Below, in pieces: positions 7,116 through 15,727 of a DNA stretch of 64,000 bases. The notes under the pieces were generated by a model, which saw nothing but the letters and a program-made list of their open reading frames with translations, ran no database searches and was not told where the DNA came from. Each line of letters starts with the position of its first letter. The first letter of the stretch is position 1. Source of the stretch: Chryseobacterium sp. FH2 (GTDB taxonomy: Bacteria > Bacteroidota > Bacteroidia > Flavobacteriales > Weeksellaceae); NCBI RefSeq assembly GCF_001045455.1, contig NZ_LFNE01000005.1:62001-126000 (forward strand), written 5' to 3'. The position numbers were made by a program, and so were the translations under genes.

Positions 7116-7694
7116 TTATTTCTGCTGATTTCCTAGTAATCCAAAAAGAATCTTATCTCTTATTTCATCAGTAATTTCTGTAGTAGACTCAATGTTTCTT
7201 TTGAACCAGAAATAAGAGTTATTTAACGTATGAAGAATAAATCTTGTGGTAAAAGCAGATGATCTCAATTCCCAATTTTCAGCTTTGTAGATTTCTGAAA
7301 TTAATTCTTCCACTTCCTGTTGATAATTTTTTCTTAATTCCACAAATTCGGATAACCGTTCTTCTAAATGCCGCCATTCGTTCGAATAAATATGAGTAAC
7401 ATCACGGTTTTTAAGAACTACGGATAAATGTTTATCAATGAATAAGTTTAATTTATCTTTCGGATTGATGTCTGTATTTTTTACCTCTTGGAGCTCAGCA
7501 AAGAATTCATGGGCAATTCCGAAGCAAATCCATTCTAAAATTTCTTCTTTCGAACGAATGTGCGCATACAAAGAAGCCGCTTTAATATTGAGCTTAGTTG
7601 CCAAATCTCTCACAGAGCTGCCCATATACCCTTTCTCTTTGAAAAGTTCTACGGCAACGTCTAGTATTTTCCTTTGTTTATCTTTAAGTTCCAT
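7116..7694 (-). CDS. TetR/AcrR family regulator, probable phenylacetate regulator
   Basis: A 192-residue protein with an N-terminal TetR helix-turn-helix (KQRKILDVAVELFKEKGYMG, then VRDLATKLNIKAASLYAHIRSKEE, about residues 4-50) and an all-helical ligand domain. It lies directly upstream of paaK on the same strand, and the intervening DNA has a TetR-like palindrome, so repression of the paa genes relieved by phenylacetyl-CoA is the natural inference; this is by analogy with PaaR proteins, not shown. ATG 7692-7694 was chosen over a TTG at 7706. A TAnnTTTG box ends only 9 bases before this ATG, so the message may be nearly leaderless. Confidence 0.85.
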   Translation of the reverse strand: MELKDKQRKILDVAVELFKEKGYMGSSVRDLATKLNIKAASLYAHIRSKEEILEWICFGIAHEFFAELQEVKNTDINPKDKLNLFIDKHLSVVLKNRDVTHIYSNEWRHLEERLSEFVELRKNYQQEVEELISEIYKAENWELRSSAFTTRFILHTLNNSYFWFKRNIESTTEITDEIRDKILFGLLGNQQK

Positions 7695-7703
7695 CAATGG
7701 AAG

Positions 7704-7711
7704 CAAAAGTA
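7704..7711 (-). promoter_or_regulatory. -7 box (TACTTTTG) for the TetR gene
   Basis: Exact TAnnTTTG on the minus strand, 9 bases before the ATG at 7694. No TTG lies at the usual distance upstream, so support is partial. Confidence 0.3.
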
Positions 7712-7819
7712 ATTATTTTGATTTAATCTATACTTCTTTCAACCACAAAAGACATAAAAGTTTTTTAAACTTTATTAAAACTGACGACTTTTCCATCATC
7801 TAAATAAAATTTTTAATTA

Positions 7820-7876
7820 TCGGAAATTTTGTCAAGTTAATTTTACGTTAAAAATACAATATTCGGAAATTTTGTC
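7820..7876. promoter_or_regulatory. 14-bp direct repeats upstream of the clpB promoter
   Basis: TCGGAAATTTTGTC occurs identically at 7820-7833 and 7863-7876, 43 bases apart start to start (about four helical turns), just upstream of the candidate clpB promoter. A pair of same-face activator or repressor sites is plausible. It is not the HrcA/CIRCE inverted repeat. Confidence 0.45.
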
Positions 7877-7883
7877 TATATTT

Positions 7884-7913
7884 TTTGTAAATTTAATAAC
7901 AGAACGATTTTTG
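7884..7913 (+). promoter_or_regulatory. Candidate clpB promoter
   Basis: TTTG (7884-7887), 18 bases, then GATTTTTG (7906-7913), which differs from TAnnTTTG only at the first base. Confidence 0.4.
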
Positions 7914-8037
7914 TGATAAGGTAATCGAATTAAATGATAAATAATTGATAGCATTAAGAAGCTAAGCCTGAAAATTTAGTTTCTTGATGTTTTTAAAAAA
8001 AATTAAACTAAACTTAATCATTAAAAAAATATAAAAT

Positions 8038-10632
8038 ATGAACTTAAATCAATATACCGTAAAATCACAGGAAGCCATACAGGCAGCACAGCAAGTGGCC
8101 ATGGAATTTGGTAACCAGCAAATAGAACCTCAGCATTTACTTGAAGGAATCTTTCAGGTAGATGAAAATATTTCACCTTTCTTGCTCAAAAAATCTGAAG
8201 CGGATGCCAATCTTGTAAGAGAGCGTAACCGTGAAAATCTTGAAAAACTTCCGAAAGTACAAGGCGGAAACATTTATCTTTCACAATCTGCCAACAAAGT
8301 TTTATTGGATGCGCCCAACATCGCTAAAAAAATGGGCGATGAATTCGTGACCATCGAGCATTTATGGCTTTCGCTTTTAGAAACCAATTCGGAAGTTTCA
8401 AAAATGCTGAAAGATATGGGCGTTACGAAAAACCTTTTGGAAGGCGGAATCAAAGAATTAAGAAAAGGTTCGAAAGCTACTTCTGCAAGCTCAGAAGAGA
8501 CTTATCAATCCTTAAATAAATATGCGAAAAACTTCAACGAATTAGCAGCCGAGGGAAAATTGGACCCTGTCATCGGTCGTGATGAAGAAATCAGAAGGGT
8601 TTTACAGATTCTTTCAAGAAGAAGTAAAAACAATCCGATTCTGATTGGAGAACCCGGCGTTGGTAAAACGGCCATTGCTGAAGGAATTGCCCACAGAATT
8701 ATCAGCGGTGATATTCCTGAAAATTTGCAGGATAAAACTTTGTACTCTTTGGATATGGGTGCTTTGATTGCCGGCGCAAAATACAAAGGTGAATTTGAAG
8801 AGCGTTTGAAATCTGTTGTGAATGAAGTCATCAAATCTGACGGACAAATCATTCTTTTCATCGACGAAATCCACACATTAGTCGGAGCCGGAGGTGGTGA
8901 AGGCGCGATGGATGCCGCCAACATTCTGAAACCGGCCTTGGCAAGAGGCGAATTAAGAGCAATCGGTGCGACTACTTTGAATGAATATCAAAAATATTTT
9001 GAAAAAGATAAAGCATTAGAAAGACGTTTCCAGAAAGTGATGGTGGAAGAACCGGATACGGAATCTGCAATATCAATCCTTCGTGGAATCAAGGATAAAT
9101 ATGAAGCACACCACAAAGTAAGAATCAAAGACGAAGCAATTATTGCTGCGGTGGAGATGTCTCAACGCTATATTTCAGACCGATTTTTACCGGACAAAGC
9201 GATTGATTTGATTGACGAAGCTTCGGCTAAGCTGAGAATGGAAATCAATTCAAAACCGGAAGAACTGGATGTTCTCGACAGAAAACTGATGCAGATGGAA
9301 ATTGAATTGGCGGCTATTTCAAGAGAAGGCAATCAGACGAAAATCGACCATTTGAAAGAAGATATTGCGAAAATTTCTGAACAAAGAAATGAAATCAATG
9401 CGAAATGGCTCAAAGAAAAACAAAAATCTGAGGATTTAACGAACATCAAAAAAGATATTGAATCTCTGAAACTGGAAGCTGAAAGAGCTTCGAGAGCAGG
9501 AGATTATGCAAAAGTTGCGGAAATCCAGTACGGAAAAATAAAAGAGAAGGAAGATGCCTTGCAAAAGCTTGAGCTGGAGATGCAAAATCATCAGAATGAA
9601 TTGATTAAAGAAGAAGTAACTTCCGAAAACATCTCCGAAGTGATTGCAAAATGGACAGGAATTCCTGTAACCAAGCTTCTTCAATCTGAAAGGGAAAAAC
9701 TGTTACACCTTGAAACCGAGCTTCATCACAGAGTTGTCGGGCAAGACGAAGCGATTCAGGCAGTTGCCGATGCCATCAGAAGAAACAGAGCGGGATTGAG
9801 CGACGAGAAAAAACCAATTGGTTCTTTCTTATTCTTAGGTACAACCGGTGTGGGTAAAACTGAGCTTGCAAAAGCGTTGGCAGAGTTTTTATTCGATGAT
9901 GAGAACAATATGACAAGAATTGATATGAGTGAATATCAGGAAAGACACAGCGTGTCCAGGCTTGTTGGTGCACCTCCGGGATATGTTGGATATGATGAAG
10001 GCGGCCAGTTGACGGAAGCGGTGAGAAGAAGACCTTATTCAGTTGTCCTTTTAGATGAAATTGAAAAAGCGCACCCGGATGTTTTCAACACGTTGTTACA
10101 GGTTCTTGATGATGGACGTTTGACGGATAACAAAGGCAGGGTCGTGAATTTCAAAAACTCGATTATCATTATGACTTCGAATTTAGGTTCACACTTAATT
10201 CAGGAGAATTTTGAAAATATTACAGAGGAAAATCAGGATGAGATTGTGGACAAAACAAAAGATGAGGTTTTCGATTTATTGAAACAGACCTTGCGTCCGG
10301 AATTTTTAAATAGAATTGATGAGGTGGTATTATTCCAGCCTTTGAGAAAAAAAGAAATCGGAAAAATCGTAACCTATCAATTGAGAGGATTTAATGATAT
10401 GCTGGCAAAACGCAACATCATTATGACCGCAACCCAAGATGCTGTAGACTACCTGATGAATAAAGGATATGACCCTGTTTTCGGAGCCAGACCATTGAAA
10501 AGAGTCATTCAACAGGAAGTTTTAAATAAATTATCAAGAGAGATTCTTGCAGGAACTGTGAATGACGGCGACAGAATTACCTTGGATTATTTCGAGGAAA
10601 CAGGTTTGGTGTTCAGACCTGCTGAAAAATAA
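8038..10632 (+). CDS. clpB: ATP-dependent chaperone ClpB
   Basis: An 864-residue Hsp100 disaggregase, close to the usual 855-870. In order: Clp N-domain repeats (about 1-145), first AAA+ module with Walker A GEPGVGKT (204-211) and Walker B IILFIDEIHTL, a coiled-coil middle domain (about 405-530), second AAA+ module with Walker A GTTGVGKT (601-608) and VVLLDEIEKAHPD, and the C-terminal D2-small domain. The middle domain distinguishes ClpB from ClpA/ClpX. With DnaK it dissolves aggregates after heat stress. Long leader, upstream direct repeats and a following terminator suggest a single-gene, stress-controlled unit. Confidence 0.97.
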   Translation: MNLNQYTVKSQEAIQAAQQVAMEFGNQQIEPQHLLEGIFQVDENISPFLLKKSEADANLVRERNRENLEKLPKVQGGNIYLSQSANKVLLDAPNIAKKMGDEFVTIEHLWLSLLETNSEVSKMLKDMGVTKNLLEGGIKELRKGSKATSASSEETYQSLNKYAKNFNELAAEGKLDPVIGRDEEIRRVLQILSRRSKNNPILIGEPGVGKTAIAEGIAHRIISGDIPENLQDKTLYSLDMGALIAGAKYKGEFEERLKSVVNEVIKSDGQIILFIDEIHTLVGAGGGEGAMDAANILKPALARGELRAIGATTLNEYQKYFEKDKALERRFQKVMVEEPDTESAISILRGIKDKYEAHHKVRIKDEAIIAAVEMSQRYISDRFLPDKAIDLIDEASAKLRMEINSKPEELDVLDRKLMQMEIELAAISREGNQTKIDHLKEDIAKISEQRNEINAKWLKEKQKSEDLTNIKKDIESLKLEAERASRAGDYAKVAEIQYGKIKEKEDALQKLELEMQNHQNELIKEEVTSENISEVIAKWTGIPVTKLLQSEREKLLHLETELHHRVVGQDEAIQAVADAIRRNRAGLSDEKKPIGSFLFLGTTGVGKTELAKALAEFLFDDENNMTRIDMSEYQERHSVSRLVGAPPGYVGYDEGGQLTEAVRRRPYSVVLLDEIEKAHPDVFNTLLQVLDDGRLTDNKGRVVNFKNSIIIMTSNLGSHLIQENFENITEENQDEIVDKTKDEVFDLLKQTLRPEFLNRIDEVVLFQPLRKKEIGKIVTYQLRGFNDMLAKRNIIMTATQDAVDYLMNKGYDPVFGARPLKRVIQQEVLNKLSREILAGTVNDGDRITLDYFEETGLVFRPAEK

Positions 10633-11002
10633 GTAGTTTTTTTCATATATATTATTTTTGTAATAAGTGCTGTAGATTTTTGTCTGCGGCACTTATTTTT
10701 TTATTGGATACGGAATTTAAAACTTAATCAGGCTCATTATTGGAAATAAATTTGCAACAGGCTACATCCTTGACAAAGCCAAAATAATAACAATAATTTA
10801 GGTGAATATGATAAGAAAGACATCATATCTAAGTAAAACACAAAATTATTTTATTAATCATTCAATTTCCTAATAATTTTAATTAAAATTTACAATCCGT
10901 AAAAACCCCATAAATATTCAGGAAAAAACCGTGTCGTAAGAACATATTTTTTACCGAAATTTGCAGTACTAACTAACATTCTACTATAAAAAAGCTAACA
11001 TT
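10633..11002. other. Intergenic region clpB / signalling operon (370 bp)
   Basis: Holds the clpB terminator (10662-10702), then AT-rich DNA with two TAnnTTTG-like boxes: TAAATTTG at 10747-10754 and GAAATTTG at 10956-10963, neither with a well-placed TTG. The second is closest to the next ATG. No credible gene seen. Confidence 0.5.
10662..10702 (+). terminator. Rho-independent terminator of clpB
   Basis: AATAAGTGC (10662-10670) pairs with GCACTTATT (10689-10697), followed by a run of T. Confidence 0.85.
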
Positions 11003-11572
11003 ATGAAAACAGAACCTATCTTAAATGGTGACAATATTGCAATAATGTCCGAACCTAGTGTTTTGCCCATTGATTTTGTTCAAAATTTAATTGACAATTA
11101 TCGCAGCAATCAGCTACAGGCAATCAATAAAGAAATGCAGACTACAGATGCACATTCTATTTGGTTTAGTCTAGAAAAATTAAAAAAACTCATCAATGAC
11201 ATTGAAACTGAAACTCAAAAAGTGGATTCAAGTATTGGTGTGAAAGAATTAGGAATAAGATTCTACTACGCGGCCTATCCTAAAATAGAAGATTGGACAA
11301 GAATGGAAGGATATTCTATTCCTGATACATACGCCGGAAAGCATACTTTAGTAATGATTCCGACTTTGAACAGACAGGATGAGCAAGGAAATTATTTTAA
11401 TTTTGATTTTAACCCGTTAGATCAAAATTCATATACAGAAGCAGTTGCAGGAAAAGGAAAAGGAAAAGGAAAAATAATTGCAATGGCAGCAAAAGTAGCT
11501 CAACAGCAGACTATTGCAGATAATCACGGAACGCTTTCTCCACCAGCCGATCCCAAAGCTGAGCTATTTTAA
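11003..11572 (+). CDS. Hypothetical protein, first gene of a two-component operon
   Basis: I do not recognise a named domain in this 189-residue product. It has no signal peptide or membrane segment. Residues about 60-85 are charged and helical (LEKLKKLINDIETETQKVDSS), followed by GVKELGIRFYYAAYPK and a beta-like segment with HTLVMIPT. The C-terminal third contains a striking tract AGKGKGKGKIIAMAAK (about 151-166) and then an A/Q-rich stretch. It precedes the membrane protein, kinase and regulator genes by 40 bases and may supply or bind the signal, but that is inference from position only. Confidence 0.7.
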   Translation: MKTEPILNGDNIAIMSEPSVLPIDFVQNLIDNYRSNQLQAINKEMQTTDAHSIWFSLEKLKKLINDIETETQKVDSSIGVKELGIRFYYAAYPKIEDWTRMEGYSIPDTYAGKHTLVMIPTLNRQDEQGNYFNFDFNPLDQNSYTEAVAGKGKGKGKIIAMAAKVAQQQTIADNHGTLSPPADPKAELF

Positions 11573-11612
11573 AAATTAATAAAAGAATTATATTTACATA
11601 CGAACAAACACA

Positions 11613-12260
11613 ATGAGTGAATTTCAGAAAGTACTACAAGAATCTCTGATCTGGGTCGAAGGACTAGCGGCTTTTATTTCTATATTATATTTTAACCGTG
11701 CAAAAGATCGGTATTGGAAATACTTCTCTTTTTATCTCATCTTAATGTTTGTATGCGAAGTAATTGGAAAATGGGGAGAAAAATTTATAGAATATAGTAA
11801 ACCCGCATTTTTCAATTATTTTGTAATACCTATTGAATTTTTATTTTTTTACTGGCTCTATGCTGCAAAGTCCTTAAAAAAACCAAAACTATTTTATGTT
11901 ATATCGTTACTGTATTTACTTACATTTATTCCAAGCGATTACTTTTTTGGAACAAGAAAAATAATCTTTTCATTTAACTATACATTCGGATGTTTGATGC
12001 TGATGGTTTTAGTAATAATGGAATATTATAGACAGGTTAATTCTTCAGAAATTTTAAATTTTAGTAAGAATAAAATGTTTTATATAAACCTAGGGGTTAC
12101 TCTTTTTTATATTGGCACTTTACCATTCTGGACATTTTTTAGTTTACTAAATGAATATAAAGAACTTTGGAATATTTACTTTAATTATTTCCTGATTTCC
12201 GGAATCATCATGTATTTATTATTTTCAATTTCATTTATATGGGGAAAACAGAGCTCTTAA
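11613..12260 (+). CDS. Multi-pass membrane protein upstream of histidine kinase
   Basis: A 215-residue, strongly hydrophobic protein with about seven predictable membrane spans (for example SLIWVEGLAAFISILYF, YFSFYLILMFVCEVIG, YFVIPIEFLFFYWLYAA, FYVISLLYLLTFI, TFGCLMLMVLVIME, INLGVTLFYIGTLPFWTFF, FLISGIIMYLLFSISFIW). No enzymatic motif seen. Its last 22 bases overlap the start of the kinase gene, which has only one membrane helix of its own. A seven-helix sensory partner for the kinase is therefore a reasonable hypothesis. Starts at ATG 11613. Confidence 0.8.
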   Translation: MSEFQKVLQESLIWVEGLAAFISILYFNRAKDRYWKYFSFYLILMFVCEVIGKWGEKFIEYSKPAFFNYFVIPIEFLFFYWLYAAKSLKKPKLFYVISLLYLLTFIPSDYFFGTRKIIFSFNYTFGCLMLMVLVIMEYYRQVNSSEILNFSKNKMFYINLGVTLFYIGTLPFWTFFSLLNEYKELWNIYFNYFLISGIIMYLLFSISFIWGKQSS

Positions 12261-13024
12261 TAACGATTATCCTGTTCAACATATTTTTTGTGTTGTTTGT
12301 GGCTGCCGTGATGGTTTACATCCGAAAGTACAAGCAGCGCAAAAAGGAATATTTAAATGAAATTGAAGTAAAAAACGAAATTCATAAACGGGAAATTCTT
12401 GCTACTCAACTGGAAATCCAACAGGCGACAATGCAGCAAATCGGTAGAGAACTGCATGATAATATCGGGCAAAAACTAACTCTAGTAAGCCTTTATACAC
12501 AGCAGCTTTTGTACGAGAATAAAGTTCCTGAGGTAAGTGAAAGAATAGAACAGGTTTCTCAAATCATCAATCAATCACTTCAGGATTTAAGAAGCCTTTC
12601 AAAAACTTTGACGGATGATAATATTAATCAAAAGGAAATCGTAACTTTAATACAGGAAGAAGTTGACAATACCAACAGCTTTAAAAAGTGTAAAGTAAGT
12701 TTTGAGCATAATTTTAAACAATTAGATTTAGGATTTGTACACAAAAATGTACTCCTCAGAATCACCCAGGAATTTATTCAGAACAGTATAAAACATGCCA
12801 AATGCAAAAATATTTTCATTAATCTGAATACTTCTGAAGAATCACTTTGGGAACTTAATATCAAGGATGACGGTGTAGGATTTGATAAATCGAATACAAA
12901 ATCAAACGGAATAGGACTCACCAATATGAAAAACAGAGCCGAAATCATCGGAGCCAGTTTCAGCCTTGAAAGTCAGGAAAATATAGGAACTACACTCAAT
13001 ATTATTTTAAAAAGACAGCCATGA
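12239..13024 (+). CDS. Sensor histidine kinase, NarX/DesK-like (HisKA_3)
   Basis: A 261-residue kinase: one N-terminal membrane helix (about residues 6-27), a short charged linker, a phospho-acceptor helix with QIGRELHDNIGQKL (His about 73) and a C-terminal ATPase domain with FIQNSIKHAKC (N box), IKDDGVGFD and SNGIGLTNMKNRAEIIGA. There is no periplasmic or PAS sensor, so signal input probably comes from another protein, with the overlapping upstream membrane protein the best candidate. Overlaps the response regulator gene by 4 bases (ATGA). Confidence 0.93.
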   Translation: MGKTELLITIILFNIFFVLFVAAVMVYIRKYKQRKKEYLNEIEVKNEIHKREILATQLEIQQATMQQIGRELHDNIGQKLTLVSLYTQQLLYENKVPEVSERIEQVSQIINQSLQDLRSLSKTLTDDNINQKEIVTLIQEEVDNTNSFKKCKVSFEHNFKQLDLGFVHKNVLLRITQEFIQNSIKHAKCKNIFINLNTSEESLWELNIKDDGVGFDKSNTKSNGIGLTNMKNRAEIIGASFSLESQENIGTTLNIILKRQP

Positions 13025-13665
13025 AAAAGAGTATAGTAATTGTTGATGATCATGTACTTATTGCAAAAGCTTTAGAAGGAATTATTGATAATTTTAAAGA
13101 TTTTGAAGTTATCTACGTTGCTGAAAACGGTAAAGATTTGATTCATAAATTAGAAAATAACAACAAAATTCCCGACATTATTTTGCTTGATATCAGTATG
13201 CCGATTATGGATGGTTTTGAAACTGTTCTTTGGCTCAAGGAAAATCATCCGGACGTCAAAGTAATGGCATTAAGCATGCAGGGAGACGACAAAAGCGTCA
13301 TTAAAATGATAAAAAACGGGGCAAAAGGCTATATGCTCAAAAACACTCATCCGAAAGATTTAGAAAATGCTCTTATTAAACTCAATTCAGAAGGATTTTT
13401 CTATCCTGAATGGGCATCAAGAATCATTTTTTCAAACCTCAATAATGAAAACAGTTCTGAAAATACAGTGAAAATTTCTATTCGCGAAAAAGAGTTTTTA
13501 AAATATACGGTGACAGAACTTAGTTACAAGGAAATTGCCGATAAAATGTGCTGCAGCCCAAGAACTGTCGAAAGCTACCGAGATCAGCTTTGCGAAAAAC
13601 TAGATTTAAAAACACGTGTCGGGCTTGCTGTTTTTGCCATTAAAAACGGTTTTGCGGAATCATAA
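13021..13665 (+). CDS. NarL/FixJ family response regulator
   Basis: A 214-residue protein: receiver domain (about 1-120) with acidic pocket VDD, phospho-acceptor Asp57 in IILLDISMP, and K in MLKN; then a LuxR-type helix-turn-helix (about 145-210) with ISIREKEFLKYTVTELSYKEIADKM, SPRTVESYRDQLCEKL. Cognate partner of the kinase it overlaps by 4 bases. Targets are unknown; self-regulation of this operon is common in the family. Followed by a strong bidirectional hairpin. Confidence 0.95.
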   Translation: MKKSIVIVDDHVLIAKALEGIIDNFKDFEVIYVAENGKDLIHKLENNNKIPDIILLDISMPIMDGFETVLWLKENHPDVKVMALSMQGDDKSVIKMIKNGAKGYMLKNTHPKDLENALIKLNSEGFFYPEWASRIIFSNLNNENSSENTVKISIREKEFLKYTVTELSYKEIADKMCCSPRTVESYRDQLCEKLDLKTRVGLAVFAIKNGFAES

Positions 13666-13684
13666 AAATATATTTTTCAGTCAT

Positions 13685-13719
13685 AAAAAAATCCTTTTCG
13701 CTCTGAAAAGGATTTTTAT
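13685..13719. terminator. Bidirectional terminator between convergent genes
   Basis: AAAAATCCTTTTC pairs with GAAAAGGATTTTT around loop GCTCT, with A- and T-runs on both sides. It serves the response regulator (plus) and the M1 peptidase (minus). Confidence 0.88.
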
Positions 13720-13732
13720 TTTTAGTTGAATC

Positions 13733-15595
13733 TCATAAATTTTTGGAATTATCTTCCGGTGTATAATCCATGAAAAGGCCTCCGTCTAATTGTACAGATT
13801 TCATTTTCTTTTTAATAGGAATCGTTAAATCTGTCTGTTTCTGATCTTTCTCCCAAACTGATGGTGAAAAATGAAGCCTTTCCACAGTTCCGTCTTCATA
13901 TTTTAAAATAGTATCAAACGGAATAACAAAACCTCCAACATTATCTACATTTATCGTAAGAAGATCATTTAGCTGTGAAACATTTTCCACTTTTAGATCA
14001 ATATAATTGTTTGTGTAAAACCAATTGTTGAAAAACCAGTTCAAATTTTTCCCGGAACCCGTGTTCATAGAATTAAAATAATCCCACGGGATTGGATGTT
14101 TGCCGTTCCAGTTATTCATATAATGATGCAATGCTTTCTTAAATAAATCGTCGCCTAAATAATCTTTCAAAGCCAGATAAGACAAAGATGCTTTCACATA
14201 AGAATTGTTTCCATAGCCGGCCCCGCTCACCTGTGTACTCATTGAAATAATGGGTTGATCCTGTTCTGCAGAAGGATCATTGATCCATTTTTTCACTCTG
14301 AAATCCTGGTAAAATTCTTTTGCAGCGGATTCTCCGTTTTCTTCAATTCCAATAAGATATTCCAACGTTGTAGCCCAGCCTTCATCCATAAATGCATATC
14401 GCGTTTCATTGATCCCCATATAAAAAGGGAAATAAGTATGGGCAATCTCATGATCAGCAGTCAGTCTTGCATCCTGAAAATCATCGGGAATACTCGTGTC
14501 ATTAATCATCATGGGATATTCCATATCTGCATATCCCTGAATGGCCGTCATCACGTTATACGGATATTCTACACCCGGCCAGTTTTTTGAAAACCAGTCA
14601 AGATTATAACGCATCCACTCAACATAATGTTCAAAATCTTTTGCTCCTGCTTTGTATCCTGCCTGAACACTTGCCCTTTTCGTTTTCAGCTGAACACTTG
14701 ATGCATCCCAAACATAATGATTGCTTAATGCAAAACAAAAATCTGTGATATGATTCGCTTTAAATTTCCAGACATTCCATTTATTTTGCTTAGTTACTTT
14801 ACCTGATTTCATATCAGTTTCCGAGGCTATATGGATGATTTTATCACTTTTTAAAGACGATTTATACCTGTTTAAAAATTCCGGCTGAAGTACAGCCTCC
14901 GGGTTCAGAAAATCTCCCGTTGCCCAAACTACAAAGTTTTTCGAAGCCGTAATAGCGAAAGAATAATCATTAAAATCATTATAAAATTCCTGCCTGTCAG
15001 AATGCGGGAGCATATCCCAGCCATTATAATCATCATACACAGAAATTCTCGGAAACGAATAAGCCACATAAAAAGTTTCGGGATCGATTTGCCCTTCTCT
15101 TCCACTTTGCACCGATAAAGGATATTCCCATTCTATCTTGACCTCAGCTTTTGTTTTCGATTTTAAAACAGAATTTAATTGTACCTTTTCCACAGTCCCC
15201 CAATCGTCACTATTGACAATATATTTTTCACCATTTACGGTCAATGATTTAATATGTAAACCTGATGACAAAAAATCTTTTGATACAAAGCCTGATCTTG
15301 GAGATTGAGGCTTATGAAGGTTATTCACAAATCGAATCGCCAATTCATCCAAATCATTCGGGCTATTATTACTGTAAACAATCGTTTCTTTTCCTGAAAC
15401 AATTTTAGTACTGGCATCTACTTTTACCTCAACGTTGTAGATTCCTTTATTCTGCCAATAATTTTTCCCCGGTGCACCTGAAATATCTCGAGTTCCATTC
15501 TCATATGCCTTCTTAATATTTCTCGGCATATACAGTTCCTGCGCGGAAAATTGCCAAGAAGCGATTAAGAATAAACCAACAATAAATCTTTTCAT
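13733..15595 (-). CDS. M1 family zinc metallopeptidase, secreted
   Basis: A 620-residue exported aminopeptidase-like enzyme. An N-terminal signal peptide (MKRFIVGLFLIASWQFSAQ) supports ATG 15593-15595 over the longer frame. The gluzincin site is HEIAH (about residues 382-386) followed after 18 residues by the third zinc ligand Glu in DEGWATTLE. The exopeptidase motif is MEYP instead of the classic GAMEN, a variant I recall from related bacterial M1 proteins. Probably processes peptides in the periplasm or outside the cell. Followed by a shared terminator; no operon partner is evident. Confidence 0.92.
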   Translation of the reverse strand: MKRFIVGLFLIASWQFSAQELYMPRNIKKAYENGTRDISGAPGKNYWQNKGIYNVEVKVDASTKIVSGKETIVYSNNSPNDLDELAIRFVNNLHKPQSPRSGFVSKDFLSSGLHIKSLTVNGEKYIVNSDDWGTVEKVQLNSVLKSKTKAEVKIEWEYPLSVQSGREGQIDPETFYVAYSFPRISVYDDYNGWDMLPHSDRQEFYNDFNDYSFAITASKNFVVWATGDFLNPEAVLQPEFLNRYKSSLKSDKIIHIASETDMKSGKVTKQNKWNVWKFKANHITDFCFALSNHYVWDASSVQLKTKRASVQAGYKAGAKDFEHYVEWMRYNLDWFSKNWPGVEYPYNVMTAIQGYADMEYPMMINDTSIPDDFQDARLTADHEIAHTYFPFYMGINETRYAFMDEGWATTLEYLIGIEENGESAAKEFYQDFRVKKWINDPSAEQDQPIISMSTQVSGAGYGNNSYVKASLSYLALKDYLGDDLFKKALHHYMNNWNGKHPIPWDYFNSMNTGSGKNLNWFFNNWFYTNNYIDLKVENVSQLNDLLTINVDNVGGFVIPFDTILKYEDGTVERLHFSPSVWEKDQKQTDLTIPIKKKMKSVQLDGGLFMDYTPEDNSKNL

Positions 15596-15640
15596 TAAAA
15601 TCTTTTTTAAGATAAATAACGAAGCTAGTAAAAAAGTAAC

Positions 15641-15673
15641 AAAAAACGGCAATAAAAATTATTGCCGTTTTAT
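15641..15673 (-). terminator. Terminator of the tail-like surface protein gene
   Basis: AAAACGGCAATAA pairs with TTATTGCCGTTTT; on the minus strand the hairpin is followed by TTTTTTG. Confidence 0.82.
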
Positions 15674-15727
15674 TTAATTATGTTTTACAATAAGTATTTT
15701 CATAATTACTGAATTTAAAATCCGTAA

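Larger units (their letters stand above)
7695..8037. other. Divergent intergenic region, TetR gene / clpB (343 bp)
   Basis: No gene seen. It holds a TACTTTTG box on the minus strand (7704-7711) for the TetR gene, a pair of identical 14-base direct repeats (7820-7833, 7863-7876) and a candidate clpB promoter (7884-7913), leaving about 115 bases of untranslated leader before clpB. Confidence 0.6.

Noticed and set aside
10808..10873. 21-codon plus-strand ORF (starts MIRKTSYLSK) before the signalling operon
   Set aside because: No special composition, no relation to the next gene; chance ORF in AT-rich DNA.
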